A stretch of DNA of 64,000 nucleotides from Streptomyces sp. L-9-10 (GTDB lineage Bacteria; Actinomycetota; Actinomycetes; Streptomycetales; Streptomycetaceae). Positions within the stretch are counted from its first letter, which is position 1. The number at the start of each line of letters is the position of its first letter. A program made the position numbers and the translations under genes. Under the pieces are notes generated by a model. That model ran no database searches, had not been told where the DNA came from, and worked only from the letters and a program-made list of their open reading frames with translations. The DNA is taken from the NCBI RefSeq assembly GCF_004151105.1, contig NZ_PHRF01000077.1:30150-94149 (forward strand), given 5' to 3'. Below, piece by piece: positions 17,185-25,499 of the stretch.

Positions 17185-18708
17185 ATGTCGCACACCCGCA
17201 CCCCCGCCGCCCGCCCGGTCATCGCCGTCGCCGGGCTCGGCATCGAGTCCTCCACCTTCTCCCCGGCCCGCACCGAAGCCCCCGCCTTCCACCCCTCGCG
17301 CGGCGCCGAGATCTTCGACCGGTACCCCTTCCTCGCCCCCGGAGAGGAACTGCGTGAGGCCGCCGAATGGCACGGCGCCCTGGTCGGCAAATCGCTGCCC
17401 GGCGGTACCGTGACCGCCGCCGCCTGGACCGGGCTCACCGACGAGCTCATCGAGCGCCTCGCCGCGCTGCCCCCGTTGGACGGCCTCTGGTACGACATCC
17501 ACGGCGCCATGACCGTGGAGGGGATCGACGACGCCGAGGCCGTGCTGCTGGAGCGGATCCGCGCCACCGTCGGCTCCGACGTGATCGTCTCCACCTCGAT
17601 GGACCTGCACGGCAACGTCTCCCGCGAACTCGCCCACCGCAGCGACCTGATCACCTGCTACCGGATGGCCCCGCACGAGGACCACATGGAGACCAAGGAG
17701 CGTGCCGTCCGTAACCTGGTCGGCCTGCTGGCGTCCGGCGGCCCCCGCCCGGTCAAGGCGTGGGTGCCGGTCCCGGTGCTGCTGGCCGGCGAGCAGACCT
17801 CCACCCGGATCGAACCCGCGAAGAGCGTGTATGCGGCGGTCGATGAGATCGAGGCCGCCGACGGCGTGACGGACGCCGCCATCTGGGTCGGCTACGCCTG
17901 GGCCGACGAACCCCGCAACCGCGCCGTCGTGGTCGTCACCGGCGACGACACGGCGGCGGTCTCGGCCGGGGCCGAACGACTCGCCCGGGGCTTCTGGAAC
18001 GCCCGCCACGACTTCGACTTCGTCGCCCCGACCGGCACCTACGACGAACTCCTCGACGAGGCCCTCGCCTCCGACCAGCGGCCGTACTTCATCAGCGACA
18101 CCGGCGACAACCCCACCGCGGGCGGCGCCGGTGACGTCACCTGGGGCCTGACCCGGCTGCTGGAGCGCCCTGAATTCCAGAAAGAGGACGGCCCGACGGT
18201 CATCTACGCCTCGGTACCCGGCCCCGCCGCGATCGAGACCGCCGTCGCCGCCGGGATCGGCGCCACCGTCACCGTCACCGCCGGCGCCGAGGTCGACGAC
18301 CGGCACGCCGGCCCCGTCACCCTCACCGGCGTGGTCCACGCGATCCGGCACGGCGACCGGGACGCCGGGACCGAGGTCGTCATCCGGACCGGCAGCGTGT
18401 ACGCGATCCTCACCGGGCTGCGCAAGCCGTACCACCACGAGCACGACTTCACCGACCTCGACCTCGACCCGCGCTCCGCCGGCATCGTGATCGTCAAGAT
18501 CGGCTACCTGGAGCCCGAGCTGTTCGACATGTCGGTCGGCTGGAAGATGGCCCTCACTCCCGGCGGTGTCGACCAGGACCTGGTGCGCCTCGGCCACCGC
18601 CGCATCCGCCGCCCGATGTTCCCCTTCGACCGCGACATGGCCGACCCGGATCTGACAGCCCGTATCATCCCGGCCTCCAACCAGCCGCTCACCGGGGACG
18701 ACGAATGA
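17185..18708 (+). CDS. M81-family (MlrC-like) metallopeptidase
   Basis: A 507-residue cytoplasmic protein of the M81/DUF1485 family, named for microcystinase C, a zinc peptidase that degrades linearised microcystin. Family blocks are visible: GLGIESSTFSP at the start, YDIHGAMTVEG, TSMDLHGNVS with a metal-ligand Asp/His pair, and MAPHEDHMETKERA. A SDTGDNPTAGGAGD block and a C-terminal half rich in GVVHAIRHGDRDAG follow. The ATG at 17185 is supported by a GAGGAG six bases upstream. Its stop overlaps the cutC start by 4 bp. Linkage to a peptide-type importer suggests it hydrolyses the imported molecule, but the substrate is unknown. Confidence 0.88.
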   Translation: MSHTRTPAARPVIAVAGLGIESSTFSPARTEAPAFHPSRGAEIFDRYPFLAPGEELREAAEWHGALVGKSLPGGTVTAAAWTGLTDELIERLAALPPLDGLWYDIHGAMTVEGIDDAEAVLLERIRATVGSDVIVSTSMDLHGNVSRELAHRSDLITCYRMAPHEDHMETKERAVRNLVGLLASGGPRPVKAWVPVPVLLAGEQTSTRIEPAKSVYAAVDEIEAADGVTDAAIWVGYAWADEPRNRAVVVVTGDDTAAVSAGAERLARGFWNARHDFDFVAPTGTYDELLDEALASDQRPYFISDTGDNPTAGGAGDVTWGLTRLLERPEFQKEDGPTVIYASVPGPAAIETAVAAGIGATVTVTAGAEVDDRHAGPVTLTGVVHAIRHGDRDAGTEVVIRTGSVYAILTGLRKPYHHEHDFTDLDLDPRSAGIVIVKIGYLEPELFDMSVGWKMALTPGGVDQDLVRLGHRRIRRPMFPFDRDMADPDLTARIIPASNQPLTGDDE

Positions 18709-19580
18709 CCGGCCACATCACCGGGCCGCTCGGCCTGCCCCGGGCCGGCGGTTCGGGCCACCCTCCGGCACCGGTGGCGGCCGAGGCTGCCGGACCCGGG
18801 CGGACCGGCCCGGCCGGACCGGTCCGCCGGCCCGCACTGGAGATCGCCGTCACCTCGCCGGCCGGTGCCCGAGTCGCCCTCGACCACGGAGCCGATCGCG
18901 TCGAACTCTGCACCGGCCTGGAACTGGGCGGTCTGACCCCGTCGGCCGCCCTCGTCGAGGCGGTCGCCGCCGTGGGCCTGCCGGTGCAGGTCCTGGTCCG
19001 CTGCCGACCGGGCGACTTCGTCCACGACGCCGAGGAGGTCGCCCTGATGACCGCCGAGGTGCGGTCCGTGATCGCCTCCGGTGCCTCAGGCGTGGTCGTC
19101 GGCGCGCTCACCGCCGACGGCGGCCTCGACACCGACGCCGTCACCCGCCTCGCCGCGGCGGCTCATGACGCGGGCCGCCCCGTCGAGGTGACCCTGCACC
19201 GCGCGATCGACCTGTCCATTGACCCGGTCGCCACCGCCGCGCTGTTGCCCGCCCTGGGGCTCACCCGGGTGCTGACCTCCGGCGGCGCTCCGGCCGCCGG
19301 AGAGGGACTCGCCGCGCTCGCCGCCATGGTCGACGCCGCGCCCGGAGTGCAGGTGATGGCGGGCGGCGGGGTGCGCCCCGCCGGCATCCCGGCCCTGACC
19401 GCCGCCGGTGTCGCCGCCGTTCACCTCTCCGCGAAGCGCCGCGCCGAACCCCGGCGCGGGGGTGCGTGGATCCCCCTCGGCGCCTCCAGCGGCTCCGCCG
19501 AGCAGGACACGCACTTCGTCACTGACCCGACGGTGGTCGCCGAGGCCAGGAGAATGCTGGAGTCGCGGGCAACCGGCTGA
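18705..19580 (+). CDS. cutC: CutC-family protein
   Basis: A 291-residue TIM-barrel protein of the CutC family, historically linked to copper homeostasis with weak evidence. Conserved blocks are GADRVELCTGLELGGLTPS, VLVRCRPGDFVHD, VGALTADGGLD, EVTLHRAID, RVLTSGGAPAA and VMAGGGVRP. It carries about 45 extra Ala/Pro/Gly residues at the N-terminus before the usual start, so translation might begin later. It is coupled by a 4-bp overlap to the M81 gene. This placement fits a metabolic (aldolase-like or sugar-phosphate) role at least as well as copper handling. Confidence 0.88.
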   Translation: MTGHITGPLGLPRAGGSGHPPAPVAAEAAGPGRTGPAGPVRRPALEIAVTSPAGARVALDHGADRVELCTGLELGGLTPSAALVEAVAAVGLPVQVLVRCRPGDFVHDAEEVALMTAEVRSVIASGASGVVVGALTADGGLDTDAVTRLAAAAHDAGRPVEVTLHRAIDLSIDPVATAALLPALGLTRVLTSGGAPAAGEGLAALAAMVDAAPGVQVMAGGGVRPAGIPALTAAGVAAVHLSAKRRAEPRRGGAWIPLGASSGSAEQDTHFVTDPTVVAEARRMLESRATG

Positions 19581-19724
19581 CCGGCCGGCCGGCGCACCCG
19601 CCGACGCCACACCCGCGCCCTGCACGCAGCCGGGCGGCGCGCTCCGGCAGGGAGCGCACGGCCGGGGTCGGGCGGCCGGCCCGCGTGGTCGGTCTCATCA
19701 GGGTCGGCGGACGGCGTGCACGAG

Positions 19725-20010
19725 TCAGTGAGTGAGGCCGTCCAGGAGCAGGTCGACGAGCCTGCCGTTGAGGTGGTGACTGTTGGGCCGGCGGGTGAGC
19801 AGGGCCCGGAAGTGCAGCGGTGCGATGAGGATTTCGAGGATGAACGCCGGGTCGGTGCCCTCGGGGAGCTCTCCGCGGGTGACGGCTCGGTCGATCATGA
19901 TCCTGGCCAGGTCGGACCGCGACTTCCAGAACTCCTCGCGGCTTTCGGCCAGGGCCTGGCCGTCCGCCGCGGCCGACATGGAACGGGCGACGTCCATGTC
20001 CCGCAGGAGT
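19725..20010 (-). pseudogene. TetR-family regulator, C-terminal half only
   Basis: The C-terminal 85 or so residues (EFWKSRSDLARIMIDRAVTR, then GELPEGTDPAFILEIL and HFRALLTRRP) match the ligand-binding domain of TetR regulators. The upstream part of the open frame reads through unrelated DNA and lacks any helix-turn-helix. The gene has been truncated at about 20010, where a hydrolase fragment on the opposite strand begins. Confidence 0.7.
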
Positions 20011-20180
20011 ACACCCTGGTATTCGAAGGGCGCCGCGATACCGAGGTCCACCTGCTGCCCGACACCGGGCACTGCGCGGTCACCTAACTCCCCGAAGTCC
20101 TGGAGATCATCTCCGAGTGGCTTCCGCGCACCCTGTCTGCCCTCCTGGCGGGCCCCGGCGCCGTAGAGCCGGCGAAGTGA
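20011..20180 (+). pseudogene. Alpha/beta-hydrolase C-terminal remnant
   Basis: On the plus strand the frame gives TEVHLLPDTGHCAVT, an in-frame TAA at 20085, then LPEVLEIISEWLPRTL up to a TGA at 20180. The LPDTGH segment contains the catalytic His of an alpha/beta hydrolase and the following helix is its normal C-terminus. Only this end is left. Confidence 0.65.
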
Positions 20181-20321
20181 GCGGCACCGGGCCCCCGACG
20201 ACTTCGTCGCCAAGTACCCACGGCGCGTGGGGCGATACGGATGGCACGGTGTGCACCAGCTGCCGACGGCCGGGGGCATGTCTGTTTTCAGGACGCCGCC
20301 CGGCCCGGCGGTCGGTGGGCG

Positions 20322-20948
20322 TTATGCCTGATAGGCCGCGGAGATCTGGCCGACCAGAACGGCGAACGGCATGTCGAGGGCGGTGTAGAGGGCACCGGAT
20401 TCGGGGGCGGCGTTGTCCGCCAGCGCCTCGACCATGAGGGTGGCGTAGTCGGAGACGATGACATCCGCCTGCTGCATACGGAGCAGTCCGGCCTCCCGCT
20501 TGGCCTGGCTGAAGGTGCCGGAGGCGTCCAGGGTGACGTAGGCGTCGTACCCGGCGCCTGTGGCGGAGATCGCGGGCAGGGCCGCGCAGACCTCGAGCGA
20601 CACCCCGGCGAAGATCAGTTTCTGTCGGCCGGTGGCCTCGATGGCTTCACGGACCCGGTCGTCGTGCCAGGCGTTGACGCTGTTGCGGTCGATGATCTTC
20701 TGTCCGGCCGGCAGTGCCTGGACCAGTTCGGGAGTGGTCGGCCCCCACATGCTGTCGGCCGCGGTGGTGGTGACGACCAGTGGGATGCCCAACACGGTCG
20801 CCGCTCGGGCCAGCGCCACCACGTTGTGCTTCAGCTCGCCTACCGGGATGTCCCGGACGCCGGAGAGGAGGCCCACCTGATGGTCGACCAGCACCACGAC
20901 GGCGTTCTCCCGGGTAATCGACTCCTGGAACTTGCTGCGCTCACTCAT
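20322..20948 (-). CDS. Isochorismatase-family hydrolase (YcaC-like)
   Basis: A 208-residue cysteine hydrolase-fold protein. VVVLVDHQVGLLSGVRD carries the catalytic Asp, and FAGVSLEVCAALPA carries the nucleophile Cys preceded by the non-proline loop. The C-terminal ADVIVSDYATLMVEAL helix is typical of the YcaC branch, whose substrates remain unclear. The ATG at 20948 has AAGGAG upstream; a more distal ATG would add 12 residues. It is divergent from a MarR gene with three tandem operator-like sites between them. Confidence 0.87.
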   Translation of the reverse strand: MSERSKFQESITRENAVVVLVDHQVGLLSGVRDIPVGELKHNVVALARAATVLGIPLVVTTTAADSMWGPTTPELVQALPAGQKIIDRNSVNAWHDDRVREAIEATGRQKLIFAGVSLEVCAALPAISATGAGYDAYVTLDASGTFSQAKREAGLLRMQQADVIVSDYATLMVEALADNAAPESGALYTALDMPFAVLVGQISAAYQA

Positions 20949-20991
20949 CTTTCGCTCCTTCGAGGGCGGGGCCTTGGGTGTCACGGATCAA

Positions 20992-21028
20992 TTGGTCACT
21001 AATCTTGATAGTCAATATTGGTGACTAA
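20992..21028. promoter_or_regulatory. Three tandem MarR operator-like sites
   Basis: Three 11-bp near-palindromes begin at 20992 (TTGGTCACTAA), 21005 (TTGATAGTCAA) and 21018 (TTGGTGACTAA), exactly 13 bp apart. All fit TTGRTNRYYAA-like symmetry. They lie between the isochorismatase-like gene and the MarR gene and are the only AT-rich segment there. Confidence 0.75.
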
Positions 21029-21178
21029 TTTGAGGCTACGCCCCTGCCATCCGGAGCGCAAGCACCGGCCTGGAGGAGGCATCGCGCATCAGGGCGACGC
21101 CCGGCCCCTCGGGCGGGCTAAAATCGCAGGCCAGGGCGGAGCGGCAGGCATGCGCAGAGAGCAGAGACTGGAGGGGCG

Positions 21179-21649
21179 TTGACCGGAGGCCAGGCCAAGG
21201 AACCGGACCTCGGCGTACTCGCCGCCCGGGTCCTCTTCTCCGTGCAGCGTGAGCTGTTCACCCTGCTCGCCGAGCAGGGCTTCGACGACATCCAGCCCCG
21301 CGCCGGCGCCGTCCTCGCCCAGCTGCGATCCGACGGCATCCGTGCGAGCGAACTCGCCCGCACCTCGGGACAGCACAAGCAGGTCATCGGCACCCTCATC
21401 GACGACCTCGAACGTCTGGGCTACGTCGAACGCAAACCCGACCCCGCGGACCGCCGGGCCAAACTCATCCACCCCACCGAACGCGGCCTGCTCCAGATGG
21501 AGGCCGCCACCTCCATCATGCGAACGATCGAGGAGCGCCACGCGACGGCGCTGGGCAGGCAGGAGTACAGCGCCTTCAAGGCCACTCTCCGTCGCGTGGC
21601 CGCACTCCAGCCCGAGACCGAGCACGGCAGCCAAGGCGCCGGGACATAG
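21179..21649 (+). CDS. MarR-family transcriptional regulator
   Basis: A 156-residue winged-helix regulator: AGAVLAQLRSDGIRASELAR leads into the recognition helix SGQHKQVIGTLIDDLERLGYV, and the wing is ERKPDPADRRAKLIHPTERG. Translation starts at TTG 21179, five bases after a GGAGG; no ATG or GTG nearby has a comparable site. It is divergent from the isochorismatase-like hydrolase and likely autoregulates through the three tandem sites between them. Confidence 0.88.
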   Translation: MTGGQAKEPDLGVLAARVLFSVQRELFTLLAEQGFDDIQPRAGAVLAQLRSDGIRASELARTSGQHKQVIGTLIDDLERLGYVERKPDPADRRAKLIHPTERGLLQMEAATSIMRTIEERHATALGRQEYSAFKATLRRVAALQPETEHGSQGAGT

Positions 21650-21889
21650 TCAGGCCGGACCGACCGGTGAGGCCGGCTGAGCCAGAGTGGCGTACGCGGG
21701 TGTCGGTCCGGAGATGAGACGGACGGAGTGGGCAGGGGAACCCCCGGAATGCCGCTGGGCTCGGCGTGGGTACCGCGGGGAACCGGCACCGGGCGCCCGG
21801 CGGCCTGAGGCGAGTGGGTCGACAGGCACCACAACCCCATAGGGCGCGCGGCCCGCCGACGCCGCCACGTCGGCCAGTCGGACGGCCGG

Positions 21890-22354
21890 CTAGTCGGACG
21901 GGCTTCCCTGGTTGTCCGTGCCGCGGCGCCGCGCTGTGAGTTCTTCCTCGATGCGCCGGAGAGTGGCGTTGACGGCGTCGATTGTGGCGGGGTCGTCGAC
22001 GATGCCCTGGAGGGTCCTGTCCCAGTGGTCGCGTAGATACTGCAGATTCTGGCGGGCTTTCTCGGTGGGATACAGGCATACGCTCCGGGCGCTGCGGTCG
22101 TCCACGACGCGGTCCACGAGGCCCCTTTTCTCCAGTCCGCGCAGAACGCGGCTGAAGTTGCTCGTGGGCAGAAAAGTCGCCTCCGACGCGGCTCGCGCGG
22201 AGGTTCCGGGGTTGTGGTTGATGAACCGCATGACGCTGATCTCGATCGGCGTGCACGGCTCGAACGAGGGGTCGCTCGGGGGCCGTAGATGTCGCCCCAC
22301 GGCGACGATCAGGTCGGCCAACTCGTGGAGGCTGGAGGCTTTGACATCGCTCAT
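21890..22354 (-). CDS. MarR-family transcriptional regulator
   Basis: A 154-residue winged-helix protein: PIEISVMRFINHNPGTSARA, then a recognition helix in LPTSNFSRVLRGLEKRGLV, and the wing RVVDDRSARSVCLYPTEKA. The ATG at 22354 matches the usual family start; an upstream ATG at 22369 adds five residues. It is divergent from an SDR gene, with a perfect palindrome in between, so mutual control is likely. Confidence 0.85.
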   Translation of the reverse strand: MSDVKASSLHELADLIVAVGRHLRPPSDPSFEPCTPIEISVMRFINHNPGTSARAASEATFLPTSNFSRVLRGLEKRGLVDRVVDDRSARSVCLYPTEKARQNLQYLRDHWDRTLQGIVDDPATIDAVNATLRRIEEELTARRRGTDNQGSPSD

Positions 22355-22379
22355 ACCGCGAGAATACATTCCTGTCACA

Positions 22380-22391
22380 CGATAGCTATCG
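22380..22391. promoter_or_regulatory. MarR operator palindrome
   Basis: CGATAGCTATCG is a perfect 12-bp palindrome, immediately followed by a half-site GATAGC at 22395-22400. It lies in the divergent region of the MarR and SDR genes, next to the AT-rich promoter segment of the MarR gene. Confidence 0.7.
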
Positions 22392-22509
22392 TTTGATAGC
22401 ATTAGCTGGCGCGTGGGCGGTCGGCGCGGCCACTCGGGCCGTGCCGCTGCCGGTGCGAAGCCAACCCTGATTCGAAGCCAACTCTGATTCACAGATGAGG
22501 AAACCTGCT

Positions 22510-23244
22510 ATGGACATCGACGGAGCCACAGTGCTCGTGACCGGAGCGTCGTCGGGCATCGGAGCGGCCACTGCGCGAGCCGCCTCCCGAGCCGGCGCGC
22601 GAGTGGTGCTCCTCGCTCGCCGCGAGGAACGCATCCGGCGGCTCGCCGAGGAGCTCGGGGAGGGGGCCCTGGCCGTGCCCTGCGACGTGACGGACCGGAC
22701 TCAGGTCGAGAAGGCCGTACGGGACGCGGTCGAGAAGTTCGGACGGATCGACGTCCTGGTGAACAACGCGGGCCAGGGACTGCAGGCCACTGTCGACGCC
22801 ATCGACCCTGACGACTTCCGGGCCCTTCTGGAGCTCAACCTCGTCGCGCCTCTGGTCGCGATGCAGACGGTCCTCCCGGTGATGCGTCAGCAGGGGGCCG
22901 GAGCCATCATCAATGTGAGCTCCGGTATCACCTGGTCGACGCTGCCCGGGTCCGGCGCGTATGCCGCCTCCAAGGCAGCTCTTCAGAAACTCTCGGCCAT
23001 CGCCCGCGCCGAGGTCGCCGACGCCGGCATCGTCGTGTCGTTGATGTACCCGTCGATCACCGAGACCGAGTTCGTCGGGACGCTCCGCGGCAGCGTCGAG
23101 GACGCGCGGAAGATGGAGGCCGCCAGCGGGCTGCGGCCTCAGCCGCCCGAGGACGTCGCCGATGCGATCCTCGGCCTGATCAGGAGCGGCGCGGAGCAGG
23201 CCGACCTGGTCCCGGAAGAGTTCGGCGGCACGGTCAAGAGCTGA
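22510..23244 (+). CDS. SDR-family oxidoreductase
   Basis: A 244-residue classical SDR with TGASSGIGAATAR cofactor loop, LVNNAGQG, INVSSG and the catalytic YAASK. Arg residues after the second strand (LARREER) suggest NADPH use. The ATG at 22510 has GAGGAAA upstream. Divergent from a MarR regulator and followed at about 90 bp by a VOC protein, it belongs to a small MarR-controlled unit, probably for detoxifying an aldehyde or ketone. Confidence 0.9.
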   Translation: MDIDGATVLVTGASSGIGAATARAASRAGARVVLLARREERIRRLAEELGEGALAVPCDVTDRTQVEKAVRDAVEKFGRIDVLVNNAGQGLQATVDAIDPDDFRALLELNLVAPLVAMQTVLPVMRQQGAGAIINVSSGITWSTLPGSGAYAASKAALQKLSAIARAEVADAGIVVSLMYPSITETEFVGTLRGSVEDARKMEAASGLRPQPPEDVADAILGLIRSGAEQADLVPEEFGGTVKS

Positions 23245-23331
23245 CGCACCGGGAGCCGAACGTGCCCCCGGCACACGCTGCACGGCCCACGGACATCCCC
23301 TGGCCACGGCCGGGATACAGAAGGAGCCGAG

Positions 23332-23724
23332 ATGGCGAACGAGTTGAACCACATCATCGTCCATTGCCGCGACCGGCGAGAGTCCGCCGCGTTTCTGGCC
23401 GACCTGATGGCGGCCCCCACCCCACTCGACTGGGGCCGATTCACCCAAGTGACCACATCGAACAACGTCGGCATCGACTTCGCCGACGACCTGGTCCCTC
23501 ATGACCGCATCAACGAAAGCCATGTCGCCTTCCTCGTGACCGACGAGGAGTTCGACGCGATCCTGGCGCGCCTGAAGAAGGACTCCGTCCCCTTCTGGCC
23601 GAACCCGGGCAAGTCCTTGGAAGGCGAGATCAACCGCGGCTACGGCGGTCGCGGACTCTACACACTCGACCCCGGCGGCACGGTCCTGGCCGAGTTCATC
23701 ACCACGCCCTACGACCAGAGCTGA
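23332..23724 (+). CDS. VOC-superfamily (glyoxalase-like) protein
   Basis: A 130-residue vicinal-oxygen-chelate protein. A first beta-alpha-beta-beta-beta unit starts LNHIIVHCRDRRESAAFLADL with a metal-ligand His. A second unit contains ESHVAFLVTDEEFD and ends GRGLYTLDPGGTVLAEFIT with the usual late Glu ligand. GGAG lies before the ATG. Members include glyoxalases, fosfomycin-type resistance proteins and dioxygenases, and the specific reaction is not evident. Confidence 0.85.
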   Translation: MANELNHIIVHCRDRRESAAFLADLMAAPTPLDWGRFTQVTTSNNVGIDFADDLVPHDRINESHVAFLVTDEEFDAILARLKKDSVPFWPNPGKSLEGEINRGYGGRGLYTLDPGGTVLAEFITTPYDQS

Positions 23725-23830
23725 TGTGTGAGGTGGCTTGATCGTTTCACGGCTGTTGATCCCGGGCCGCTCGGCCGCCGAGGGGCCGCGCCGCTGACCG
23801 TGGGCGGTGGATGTGCCCCGGACCGACGGC

Positions 23831-24664
23831 TCAGCGGAAGGCGGCGACGTTCTCCGAGGCCCACTGCCGGAACGTCCTGCCCGGGGCGCCGGTGATCCGG
23901 GAAACGGTGTCGCGCACCATGATCAGTTCGTCGTTGACATCGCCGCCCGTCAGGTCGAGCACCGCGTCAGCGGCTTCGTCGCCGAGGAAGCCGGCCATCT
24001 GGCCGTGGGCCTCCTGCCGGCTGATCTCGGCGAACGGCACCTCCCGCCCCAGTGCTGCCGAGATGGTCCCGACCTGCTGCCGGGCCGTGACCGTCTCCGG
24101 GCCGGTCAGCGCATACGTACGCGCTCGGTGGCCGGGCTCGGTCAGCGCAGCCCGGGCCACCGACGCGATGTCCGCAGGATGGATCGTGGGGAGGCCGACG
24201 TCCGCATACGGCACGCGGACCGCTTCGTGCCGGCGGATCGCTCCCGCCCACCACAACGCGTTCGACGCGAACTGCGTCGGTCGCAGGATCGTCCACGCCA
24301 TGCCGCTGTCCATGAGCAGTCGCTCGACGGCCAGGTTCTCGCCCGCGGGACCCAGGTGCGGATGGGTCTGGACGGTAATGGATGACACCAACACCACATG
24401 TTCCACACCCGCCCGCCCGGCGGCATCGATGATGTCGGCGTCCGAGCCCATACGGGACACAAGGAACAGCGAACGCACCCCATCCAGTGCGGGCTTCAGC
24501 GAGGCCGTCTGAGTGAGGTCGCCCTCAAGGGCTTCGACGCCCTCCGGAAACTCGGCCCGCGCGGTGTCACGCGTGAGTGCCCTCAACGGTCCGACGTCGA
24601 ACGTCCGGAGCTCCTTCACGAGGGCGCTTCCTATATTTCCGGTGGCCCCTGTCACGAGGATCAT
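23831..24664 (-). CDS. NmrA-like NAD(P)H-binding reductase (QOR2-type)
   Basis: A 277-residue atypical SDR: MILVTGATGNIGSALVKEL Rossmann start, VLVSSITVQTHPHLGPAGEN, and an NmrA-type FASNALWWAGAIR lid. It resembles the NAD(P)H quinone oxidoreductase QOR2/NmrA group. The ATG at 24664 follows GGAGAGGA, which decides it over the ATG at 24682. The promoter has a 19-bp spacer filled by a SoxR-box-like palindrome, so induction by redox-cycling compounds is expected. Confidence 0.87.
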   Translation of the reverse strand: MILVTGATGNIGSALVKELRTFDVGPLRALTRDTARAEFPEGVEALEGDLTQTASLKPALDGVRSLFLVSRMGSDADIIDAAGRAGVEHVVLVSSITVQTHPHLGPAGENLAVERLLMDSGMAWTILRPTQFASNALWWAGAIRRHEAVRVPYADVGLPTIHPADIASVARAALTEPGHRARTYALTGPETVTARQQVGTISAALGREVPFAEISRQEAHGQMAGFLGDEAADAVLDLTGGDVNDELIMVRDTVSRITGAPGRTFRQWASENVAAFR

Positions 24665-24705
24665 GAGGTCCTCTCCTGCCATCCCGCAGCGGTCAACATG
24701 ATCCG

Positions 24706-24736
24706 ACGCTAAGACCTCAACTCAACTTGAGGTCAA
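24706..24736 (-). promoter_or_regulatory. SoxR-type promoter
   Basis: Reading toward the reductase gene: TTGACC (-35; 24736-24731), 19-bp spacer, TAGCGT (-10; 24711-24706). Overlapping the -35 and filling the spacer is the palindrome GACCTCAA-6 bp-TTGAGGTC at 24713-24734. The overlong spacer and CCTCAA/TTGAGG arms are the hallmarks of promoters activated by the MerR-family redox sensor SoxR in streptomycetes. No soxR gene lies in the window. Confidence 0.8.
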
Positions 24737-24848
24737 GAGGCTCGACAGGTGCCATGAGCTGGGCGTCGCAGGCGCGTACGAGGTGGACTGGGGGAGGGGC
24801 GGCGGATATCCGCGGATCAGCGGCACGAGCACCGATAGGCCGCGGAGG

Positions 24849-25499
24849 TCAGCTCTCACCGCCCTGACCGGCGCTGCCGATCGGACCGACCTTCACCGGG
24901 GAGCCCGACCCGTCGGAGACGGGCAGCGTCGCGGAGCCCGGCCACTCGAGTGAGAACGACTTCGTCTCGTCCGGCGGGGTCACCACAAGAGCCGTGACGC
25001 GGACACCGGAGCCGCCCGATTCGTTGATCGGGTAGGTGACGCCGAAGAACGTCGACTCCCCGTCCTTGAGGACGGATGTGTCCGCCTGCTGACCAGTGCG
25101 CTCCGCGGACAGCGTCCCCGAACTGGTCTCCAGGTCGACGCCCGCGTACGCGGACAGCACGCAGTCCCGGCCGCCACCGTTCTTCAGCTCCACCGCGACG
25201 GTGCCCTCGGTGTCGCCGCCGATGGTGCCGTCCGCAGCCGTGATGTCCAGATCGTCGGTGCGGCACTTGCCGATCTCGCCGTTCCCGTCGGAGCCGTTCC
25301 CGGCGACCGGGCCCTGCCCGCCGGAGCTCTTCCCGGCGGAGTCCTGCTCACCGCCCTGATCCGAACCGCCGGCCGAGGGAGACACGGTGGACCCGGCCGA
25401 CGGGCTGCCCTGTCCCGTGAGGTCCTCCTCGTTGCAGGCCGTGAGCGAGAGACTCGCGACAACGGCCAGGGCGGCGAAGGTCAGCTTGTGAACGCGCAT
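24849..25499 (-). CDS. DUF4232 lipoprotein
   Basis: A 216-residue secreted lipoprotein. The signal peptide ends with SLTAC (lipid-anchor Cys22), followed by a long Gly/Ser-rich linker to about residue 75. The C-terminal DUF4232 beta-sandwich starts at CRTDDLDITAADG and includes NGGGRDCVLSAYAGVDL and a VVTPPDETKSFSLEWPG edge. Function is unknown across the family; it is exposed at the cell surface. An AGGAAG site precedes the start. Confidence 0.85.
   Translation of the reverse strand: MRVHKLTFAALAVVASLSLTACNEEDLTGQGSPSAGSTVSPSAGGSDQGGEQDSAGKSSGGQGPVAGNGSDGNGEIGKCRTDDLDITAADGTIGGDTEGTVAVELKNGGGRDCVLSAYAGVDLETSSGTLSAERTGQQADTSVLKDGESTFFGVTYPINESGGSGVRVTALVVTPPDETKSFSLEWPGSATLPVSDGSGSPVKVGPIGSAGQGGES

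Noticed and set aside
15598..18597. A 999-codon minus-strand open frame
   Set aside because: It lies antisense to the ROK repressor and M81 genes, with low-complexity Gly/Asp/Val/Arg composition and no recognisable motif.
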